Below are positions 56,464 through 64,000 of a DNA stretch of 64,000 bases, piece after piece. Every line of letters starts with the position of its first letter. Within the stretch, counting starts at the first letter, position 1. Position numbers and translations under genes: made by a program. The notes under the pieces are model-generated. The model was not told the DNA's origin. It saw nothing but the letters and a program-made list of their open reading frames with translations, and searched no databases. The DNA comes from Eudorina sp. 2006-703-Eu-15. Lineage: Eukaryota > Chlorophyta > Chlorophyceae > Chlamydomonadales > Volvocaceae. Location of the stretch: positions 201,001-265,000 of the forward strand of contig BDSI01000002.1 in NCBI GenBank assembly GCA_003117195.1. The letters are read 5' to 3'.

Positions 56464-58734
56464 TCAGCCGCTGCGTGTGGCCGCCTGCTCCACCCGCCGT
56501 CTCCGCCGCCCCCGCGCCTTTTGCTCCCCCCCGAACAGCTTGTCGGGGTCGAAGTACCGCGCATCAAACACCGAAAAGCTGCTGTAGGCGGCCGCCGCCC
56601 AGAACAGCACCAGCAGCACGCGCCACGCCACCCACAGCGGCGTGTAGCCGGGCGCGTACCACATCGCCAGGTACGACATGCGCTTGTACAGGAGGACCTG
56701 CGGGCGCGGGCCCCCCAGGGGACAAGACGGTGTGGGGATCAGTGCGGCAGGGCCCAGGCCAAGCCCAGGACGCGGGCTCCTCGAAGAGCGCACATGCGCC
56801 CTCTCAGCCCGGGCACCAGGGAGACCGCCCTGCCTCTGTACCCCACACAGGGACATGCTGCTCGGTGGGAACCCACATAGGGCTGGCTGAACAGGCGCTC
56901 TGTACCATGCAGCAGGGGAAGGTGCAAGCCGCAAACTACCCCAGCTTGGAACGAGGTAGGCGGTGGACAGCGGACGCCCCGAAACCCCGGGGTGGTGGCG
57001 GAGCGGATGCGTTTCCATTCAAGTCGGGCGCTTGCTGCTCCGCCGCGCGAGGTGGCGGCTGGCGCCCAACAGCAATGTGGCCCGACGGGGGCTGCACTGT
57101 AGGTTAGTACATGGGGCGGTAGCTGTCACCGATGACCCGCCGGGTCCTATATGATATGATTTTGAACCCGGACCTAGGGTAACCCTCCGTTCTTTGACAG
57201 CCACCTTATTTAATCCTTGTCTACCAATGTCCTATACCCCGCTCGCGCCCTTTCTCCTCCTGCCTTCCCCTATTCTCTCTCCCTCTCCCGGATCTCCCTC
57301 ACCGTGGCATACGTCTTGATGGCGACGAACAGCACCGCCTCCACCGCGAACATGAGGTAGATGGCGGCGAACTTCCGGAGGTAGATGTCGTAACGTCCGT
57401 ACCGGATGTAGATCGTCTGGCTGGTCAGCACGAAGAAGCCGCCGATGATGGCCAGCAGGAGGCCGCCCTGGCCGCTGCCGCGCGGCAGGGGCGCGTGTGG
57501 CGACATTGGAAAGGTCGGGCCGTTACGGCGCAAGCGACGCAACGAGTACACCGCTGAGGCCCCCCAACCCTAAAACACCCCAGACCAGTAACCGAGACAG
57601 TAACAGATGCATATGAGCGCATGAGCACAGTTCTGCATGCATATGACAGGGCGTACTGGATGGTCAACAAGGACGGACGCGGAGCTCCCTGGGCAGGGCA
57701 GGGGGTCGCTCCACAGGTCCGGCCCCGCGGGGTTGGTTACCGCGGGGCCGGATGGGCGACCCTTGCCGCGAACCCGCATGTGTCGGCTGTGCTGCGGCGC
57801 AGGCGCAGGGCCACCCCGGTGTGCAACGCGTCAAATGAAAAGCAGCGGCGATGCCGTACGGGGCTGCGCACGGGCCGCCGCAGATCTCCCCAGCTCCGAG
57901 TGCACTCGACGCACGCTCATGTCCATCGGGCCACCGTCCTGGGTCCCGCTGATGCACGAGACGGCCCTCGGGCGGCCGGCCGCGCCCACCTGTACACGAT
58001 GACCTGGGTCAGCGGCGACTTGATGTAGATGGGGTCGGTGTACGCGATGACCATGATGTGCGCCACGATGAGGACCAGCACCGCCCCAAACTGGTACATC
58101 ATTCGGCGAAACATGCTCTGGTAATCGGGGTAATCTTCCTGGGGAGCAGGCGAATGGACGGCAGGAGGGGGTTTTGACGGGGGCCGCTTGGGGGTGCTGC
58201 CGTGAGGAGAACGGCCGCTTGGTGTGTCTGCCGTGATGAAGGACTCCGGAACCCATGCGCGGGTGCACTGAATGACCCAAATGAGAATGGGAGGGTCCGG
58301 GGCCGACGGAGGAAACACGCGATCGTGGGCCCTCTTCTTCCCGTCAATGCGGCTGAAGATCCAAAGCCCAGGTCCCGCCCGCACTGAAACAACACAGGCA
58401 TCCTGGTGTGGCCAGAAATAGTACTAGCACCCGCCTGTGGCCATTCGGATGCTATCTTCAACGTCGCGACGTCAGCAGGTGCCGCGATGCTGTTGATACC
58501 CCAAACCCGACACACCTCAATCAGGTCGACCGCCACCAGGGGGTCGACTGTGATGGCGGTGTCTCCCTGCTGCTCGCCATCGTAGGCGGGGTTGTTCCAG
58601 GCCTGCACCCTGCTGTGAAACCGCCCCGTGCCATCCAGTCGGAATAATAAGTTTTCAACGGTGGTCAAAAAGCGCCCTGCTGCTATGGCTGCGCTGCTGC
58701 CGGTGGTGACGGAGGGCCCACGTCGGTGACCCAT
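56464..58734 (-). CDS. Four-pass membrane protein of unrecognised family, 257 aa
   Basis: Exons on the minus strand: 58734-58516, 58138-57990, 57474-57303, 56697-56464; junctions GT-AG, phases 0, 2, 0. Residues 1-88 are soluble (GRFLTTVENLLFRLDGTG, WNNPAYDGEQQGDTAI, VAVDLIEEDYPDYQSMFRR). Four hydrophobic segments follow at about 89-109 (FGAVLVLIVAHIMVIAY), 125-145 (GLLLAIIGGFFVLTSQTIYI), 157-178 (AAIYLMFAVEAVLFVAIKTY) and 200-221 (PLWVAWRVLLVLFWAAAAY). The tail is basic (KARGRRRRRVEQ) after FDPDKLFGGEQ. The soluble N-terminus plus four C-terminal membrane segments recalls the ciliary transition-zone protein TMEM237, but I see only weak similarity and give no symbol. It is divergent from cytochrome c1. 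The start Met at 58734 opens the first exon; an upstream exon cannot be ruled out. Confidence 0.72.
57209..57240 (+). repeat. Dispersed intronic element, copy 6
   Basis: TTGTCTACCAATGTCCTATA then CCCC, in intron 3 of the four-pass protein gene, on the strand opposite to that gene. The C-rich end faces the exon ending at 57303, about 60 bp away. The GTTTGAAT half is eroded. Confidence 0.65.
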
Positions 58735-59329
58735 ATCGGTCGGACGCGGTGTTCCTGATGAACTAGCCCAGCCGCTACCTTGCGTGGCCTTCAGCTACTA
58801 TTGATGTAACATTTCAAGTTAACAGGTTTCACTGCCGCGTCGCGCGGCCGGTGATGAACTCCGGGTCAACCTGATACGGACAACTGCTACCCGACAGGGT
58901 TGTCCAGCCCCATCCTAACGTCCACGAGGAGTCGGCATGTCATGGCAATATAAGTTTTATATAATAGTTGGGATGGCGTACGTAAGGCGAGAGCACAGCG
59001 TTTTGACGGTCGTTTAGCAAGGTCTGGAGTTCAACGACAAGGTCAACAAAGATGTCAGGTACCGTCAGTCATGCAGGTTTGCAGTTTACTACATTTACTC
59101 GATACCAACAAGTAATTGCGGGCGTAACTTGGGCTGGAGCCAGGCTCTGGCTGGAGGAGGTTGCGAATTCGTTAGAAAGTAGTCCAGGGAGGGGCCACAA
59201 GTCGTTTCTGAGGGTTCGTCCACCCTTGTGCGGAATCCGCGTGTAGCAGTCGTGTTCGATTCATGCAACGGGGCTGCTGAGCCTTCCTTGGTGCCTGAGT
59301 GGCGACTTAGGCGGTTCTTCTTTCGGGAA
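58735..59329. promoter_or_regulatory. Divergent promoter between four-pass protein and cytochrome c1 genes
   Basis: About 595 bp, AT-rich in the middle. The stretch CAATATAAGTTTTATATAAT near 58946-58965 offers TATA-like boxes about 370 bp upstream of the cytochrome c1 start codon. Confidence 0.5.
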
Positions 59330-62300
59330 ATGCGGTCTTCAGTATCTCTTTTCCGTGCCCTTGGCAAGGGCCTTGGGCTGTGCGCGGAGGCTACCAGCAG
59401 CCGCATGACTCAGCAGGTTCGTTCGGACAGCGCGACGGTGTGCTCTGATGGAGGATGCGGTCTTGCGGAGTTTATGGACTCTGGATACATCACCTGCCAG
59501 CCTTTGGAGACATGAACCAGATGAAATACTTAATGGCAATACGTTGATTCTAACTGCAGGCCGTGCCGGCTATCGCGGCCACGATGTCGAGCACCGCCTC
59601 CGATGCTGAGCCCAGCAAGGCGGCCCATTACGCCGCTGCTCTTGGGGGAATCCTTGCCGGCATTTTCGGAGCGTCTTGCGTTGCGACAGCTAATGAGGTT
59701 TCAGACGGCCTTCACGCGCCTCATTACCCGTGGCCTCACGAAGGCGTGCTAGATTCCTACGACCACGCTTCCATCAGGCGTGGTCACAAGGTAAATGAGT
59801 AGGGGTACGCTGAGGCGCGGCCTGCTGCAGCGTTGGGACTGATGGGAAGCTTTGTTTCGCTTCTGTATGCCTACTGCGAAGCTGTAAACGGCAGGATGGA
59901 TTGCTTTGGCGACATTTCGAAGGGACATGTGATCGAATGCGCTTGGCTGGAATATTCACTGGGGGTTCGACCCCCGACGTGCCGACGTGCCCGAGTCGAC
60001 GTGTCACGATGGGCGCCATCCGCTAGCGGCGTACTGGAACGCCGATGCATGGGCACGAATAACCGTCCCCGGCACGAACAACCTGTCCCCGGGCTGTTTT
60101 TGTGGGCACTCGTTGTGCCCCCAACCCTAGGAGAACCCCCACCCCCCAACCAGACGGACGCAGGCTCCGGATTGGGAGCCACAGCCGCTGTCGCTACCAC
60201 GATATTGCGTTATGCAAATGACCGTGTGGTGGAGCTCGGCGTCAGAAATGCCCTCCGACCGCCCCTCCCCCAACTACACAGGTCTACCAGCAGGTCTGCG
60301 CGGCGTGCCACTCCATGCAGTACCTGCACTGGCGCCAGCTGGTGGGCGTGTGCTACACGGAGGAGGAGGCCAAGGAGCTCGCAGCTGAGACGGAGGTACG
60401 TGTCGAATGACCGTGAATATCTTTTTGGGCGGGCGGTCCTCGTAAAGTGGACCACGGCCGGGCGGTCCTCGTGGATTTGGGTTGCAGGCCTCGATGGCGC
60501 GATGTGGGTTGTGCGTTGAGCACAGCGCGACCTGTTGCTCGGGATTCGACGCATAGATGATCTGGCGCAGCGGTTTGGTAAAAATTACGAAGCGGGCGCG
60601 TGGGGACCTACTCTGGGGGACCTACGATCAGCACAGATAATAGGCTTCGCACTGATATAGCGGATGATCTGCATGGCGCCGAACTGGTACGGCCACGGTA
60701 TGAGTTCTCCGTTGCGCGTGGAAGGTTATGGGCGAACGTGCTGCGAGGAATCTGGTACTCAATCCTTCCAGAGCTATGAAGAGCTGTGGAAGGATTCCCC
60801 CCTGGGCCCCCGAGTAGCATCGTGCTGACGGAAAACCCGGTTGGGTGTGCACGGTCAAGCAGGCCAAGCGTTGAATGCTGCCCTGGACTTATGACCCACG
60901 AACGCGTGGATTGAAATTCTGGATGGAACTTTGTATGCACTCTCAAAGTTTTACGGGTTTCTGTGATGACGCGGTGCCGCTTGTCGCTCGGTTGAATGGC
61001 GATAGGATCAGCGCCCCCCTCCCAAACGGTGGACATGTGCCGGATGGCGCTGGGACGGACGCGTGGAGCGGGCACGTGGCACGACCCTCGAGTTGCCTTA
61101 CCAACGACCTATACTTTCCTAAGCACTGTCACGTGGATGCTCCCCTAGGGTTTAGAGTCCATGGACTCCCGGTTCACACGAGTACCCGCTGTTGCTGATC
61201 CTCGTGACATGCCGGGAACTGCTCCGGGAGAATGTTGCGAACTGACGTAGGGTGTGTTGCTTTGCCTGCTGGCTGTCATCTCATCAGTTTGTCTCCCCTT
61301 TGTGTTCAAACTGACCGAACAGGTGGAGGATGGCCCGAACGATGAGGGCGAGATGTTCACGCGCCCGGGCCGTCTGTTCGACGCCTTCCCGTCGCCGTAC
61401 GCTAACGAGCAAGCTGCTCGCTATGCTAACGGCGGCGCCTACCCGCCGGACCTGACGCTCATTGCGGGCGCCCGCCACGACGGCCAAAACTACATCTTCT
61501 CGCTGCTCACCGGCTACCGTGACCCGCCGGCCGGCATCTCGGTGGGTTCGGATGCGGCTTTATGGGGTCGACAGCCAGAGCGGCTCTCCAGAGTTCCCCC
61601 ATGAGCCAAGGGGGGGAGCCCGCAGGCGCGAGCGCTCTTCCTACCGCCCTTCCTGCCCCCTTCCTGCAAGTTTTTCCCGTTGGGCGAAGGAGCAGGATTA
61701 GTGCCTTCAAGGATCGACAGGAAACCAAATCGCTGCGGCTTGACGGCGCGCGTGGCAGTTTGCCGAGCCTGTGGGGACAGCGCGCTCGTTTGGCCTAGGT
61801 GCATTATCACGGAGCTACTGCGACCATGACGTGAGGGCCCATCGATTTGTTTTCCTTGCCCCCCGGATGTGCTCAGGTCCGTGAGGGTCTGTACTACAAC
61901 CCGTACTTCCCGGGTGGCGCCATTGCCATGCCTAAGATGTTGGTGGATGGCGGCGTGGAGTACGACGACGGCACGCCCTCGTCGGCCTCGCAGCAGGCTA
62001 AGGACGTGGTCACTTTCCTGACGTGGAGCTGCTACCCGTACCAGGTGAGTCTCGATAGGGGGATGCTGGAGAACTCCCAGGTCTTGAAGAACAGCCGAAG
62101 CAGGCAGGGACTGAAGCTAGGCGGGTGCAAGTCGGGGTGTGTCGCTCCCCAACCGGCGCGCCAGCCGGCGTTGCCAGGGAGCGTGCCAGCACGCTCTCTG
62201 TGTGGGGTTATGCGTCATGTACCAGAAGTTTGCTGTTCTTCCACTGCGTGAACAGCATCATAAGGGACGCGGTACATCTGTGTTCGAAAGCAATTAGCTC

Positions 62301-62582
62301 GGCCCTCGCACGTCTGAGGGTCGAGGTGCTGGTTGTGTTTCACAGTGAATGTTACTCGATGCATCGGGTGGCCGCGGCACGATATGTTGTTTTCATTGCT
62401 TGATGTGCCTCTCCCATCCCACTCTCCCACGTTCCCGAACATGTCCGCAGGATGAGATGCGCGTTATGGGCATTAAGGCGGTCATGATGATCAGCATCCT
62501 CATCGGCTTTGCGGCCTACTCGAAGCGCCTGCGCTGGGCCCCGATCAAATCGCAGCGCATCGTCATGGACGTGGTCAACTGA
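59330..62582 (+). CDS. CYC1: Mitochondrial cytochrome c1, heme subunit of complex III (316 aa)
   Basis: Carries electrons from the Rieske protein to cytochrome c in the inner mitochondrial membrane. Exons: 59330-59416, 59560-59790, 60282-60395, 61323-61541, 61877-62044, 62451-62582; every intron is phase 0 and GT-AG. The N-terminus [18 protein letters not shown] is a basic, amphipathic mitochondrial presequence, followed by a hydrophobic sorting segment ([20 protein letters not shown], about 52-71), the usual bipartite import signal. The mature part starts near [14 protein letters not shown]. Heme c is attached at CAACH (Cys112, Cys115, His116). The sixth ligand is predicted to be Met235 in GGAIAMPKM. 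Other signatures: [26 protein letters not shown] and [10 protein letters not shown]-terminal membrane anchor ([13 protein letters not shown]) is followed by a basic tail. The start was chosen because exon 1 gives a proper presequence and the phase fits; its donor GTTCGT is weak. Confidence 0.96.
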
Positions 62583-63755
62583 GGCAACAGAGTCGTCTCA
62601 GCAATGCGCGCGGCCAGTACGATCCTGCTTCCTGCATGGGTCGAGGGCCCGACACCTGCCCTGGCTCGTCCTCACCGGACTGCCGGCATTGCATCTGAAC
62701 CGGAAACACCGCCAACATGAAATGGGTATACGAACACCCTGCAGTCGTGTGGACACCTCACATCTGGGTATTTCGGTGAAGGATGATCTGTCTGTGTGGA
62801 GGACCGGCCCGGTCCTCTCTGGAGCTCTACAGCAGGGGTTTCCGTCGTGGGGCCAGCTGGGGTTGTCTGAAGGCCTGCGGATGCAGGGATGGTCCATGCT
62901 GTGGAATGTGTACTCGGCCAGTTCGCTGCAGGTTTGGAACACATGCCGGTTCACAGCCTTGGTCGCGTTCCATCAGGAGTGGGCAGTAGTCCGTGGCGGT
63001 GGTGCGATGTGCCTGCAGCTACGCGAGGAACCGAGGGTGCGGCTGTGCCCGAATCCGGGGTGCGGCGTGGCGGATGGGTTTGCACCGGTGGGTCCTGGTT
63101 GGTGGGATTCCTAATGCCGTCCGGAACAGTTTGCCGATCGTTGTAGTCCATGTGAAGGGTGGCTGTCTGGACGGCGAGGGGTTTTCGGGTGGTACTCGAG
63201 CGGGAGCGAGTGCGCGCGCGGCGGAGTTGTCCTGCTTTGCGTGCAGGATGAAAGGATGTAGGTTCTTGGTGCGCATCATTGCGTTTACGGCTTATCAACC
63301 TGGCGAATGGCGTTATAGATAGGAAAGTGCGTGTGATCGTTTGTCTAGCGTGGTATTGATTTGCCGCGGGCATACTGGTAGATTCGGGAAGCTCGTGTAA
63401 CATACACACCGTGACGACTGGACAAGTCTCAAAGAATTTTGCCGATTACACATCATACGGCTAGCCTGCCATACGTTGCACATTGGAAAGTGATCTGCAA
63501 GGAAAGGGTCACACAAATTATGCTAAAATGCAAGTCGTACGGCAAGCTGTTGACGTCAGCGTGTACTGCCTTCAATTCGGCTTTTCCGGAGTAAGGCACA
63601 ATTTATAAGTCGGAATCATCTGCAAAACAAACTTGCTAACGTATTATACAAGAAGTGCCGACGATTTCTACTGGTATCTCATACAAGATCCTTCTCCGTT
63701 GTGTCGAACCACCACAACAAACGCGCATAAATAGCGTTTCTAGTTGTCTGTCAGA
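62583..63755. other. Cytochrome c1 3' UTR and upstream region of the next gene
   Basis: No coding signal accepted. The first ~815 bp is probably 3' UTR. From about 63410 the sequence is AT-rich, with TTTATAAGTC at 63602-63611, a possible TATA box 150 bp before the start codon at 63756. Confidence 0.5.
63396..63400 (+). terminator. Candidate TGTAA poly(A) signal of the cytochrome c1 gene
   Basis: First sense-strand TGTAA after the stop at 62582, giving a 3' UTR of about 815 nt. Confidence 0.45.
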
Positions 63756-64000
63756 ATGGCGACGCTACGCTGCTCCATTAATCTTAATGCGAGGCCGCAC
63801 CTCCGGAAGCAGAATGTTTCGGCACTCAGAGGCAAGTGTGGCTCGAATCTGTTACACGTGGATGAGCGTTACCGGGTCCTTATATATACATTATATCTGT
63901 ACACAGGAGTGTGCATGCGGGCCTCAGCGCCGGCACAGGAGTCTCCTCTGGTAAGGGAGCGAGTGATCTCAGCGTTTGCCCCAACCGCAAAAACTTTTCA
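63756..64000 (+). CDS. 5' end of a probable chloroplast-targeted protein (partial)
   Basis: The gene runs off the window. Proposed exons: 63756-63831, then 63907-63950 ending at a GTAAGG donor. The first intron (63832-63906, 75 bp) would have a GC-AG border (donor GCAAGT). The spliced start is MATLRCSINLNARPHLRKQN, then VSALRGVCMRASAPAQESPL: basic, Ser/Ala-rich, with V-C-M-R-A resembling the VxA cleavage site of green-algal chloroplast transit peptides. The intron length is a multiple of three and contains no stop, so an unspliced reading is also open. The mature protein is outside the window and cannot be named. Confidence 0.5.
   Translation, partial: MATLRCSINLNARPHLRKQNVSALRGKCGSNLLHVDERYRVLIYTLYLYTGVCMRASAPAQESPLVRERVISAFAPTAKTF

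Noticed and set aside
59961..59982. GGGGGTTCGACCCCC in cytochrome c1 intron 2 resembling a tRNA T-arm
   Set aside because: The loop is too short for a TTCRANY T-loop and no partner stems are found nearby.

Overview
The window looks like nuclear DNA of a volvocine or other chlamydomonadalean green alga. Genes are intron-rich, with GT-AG junctions readable on almost every exon. Coding exons are very GC-rich and full of Ala, Gly, Ser, Pro and Gln runs. Gene ends are followed in several cases by TGTAA, the poly(A) signal typical of Chlamydomonas-type algae. The preserved genes are eukaryotic: class III cyclase, TKL-type kinase, Derlin, Bin3/MePCE methyltransferase, EF-hand protein, and mitochondrial cytochrome c1 with a presequence. 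No bacterial operon, CRISPR array, rRNA or convincing tRNA was seen. All gene models were spliced by hand from the raw sequence; exon lists are in the entries.

Layout. 386-13217 (+): a 2,706-residue receptor-type nucleotidyl cyclase with signal peptide, one membrane segment and two complementary cyclase domains. 13218-17106: no recognised gene. 17107-29155 (+): a giant TKL-like protein kinase whose N-lobe is interrupted by two large low-complexity insertions and whose DFG exon carries an apparent one-base frameshift. 29156-34035: mostly simple repeats. 34036-36527 (+): a six-exon gene of unrecognised family. 36528-43156: no recognised gene. 43157-45687 (-): Derlin. 46229-52087 (+): 7SK-type methylphosphate capping enzyme (Bin3/MePCE), divergent from Derlin. 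52864-54126 (+): calcineurin B homologous protein-like EF-hand protein. 56464-58734 (-): an unrecognised protein with four membrane segments, divergent from 59330-62582 (+), cytochrome c1. 63756-64000 (+): first exons of a probable chloroplast-targeted protein running off the window.

The genes do not form one pathway. The left half holds two signalling proteins (cyclic nucleotide synthesis and protein phosphorylation). The right half holds housekeeping genes (ER-associated degradation, RNA capping, calcium binding, respiratory complex III) in divergent or convergent pairs with short promoters of about 540-600 bp.

The most unusual signals are (1) a short dispersed intronic element, six copies, each pointing its CCCC-rich end at a nearby exon; (2) a one-site composite cyclase in which domain 1 keeps the metal aspartates and domain 2 keeps the Asn/Arg pair; (3) the huge insertions inside kinase and cyclase folds; (4) apparent frameshifts in the kinase.
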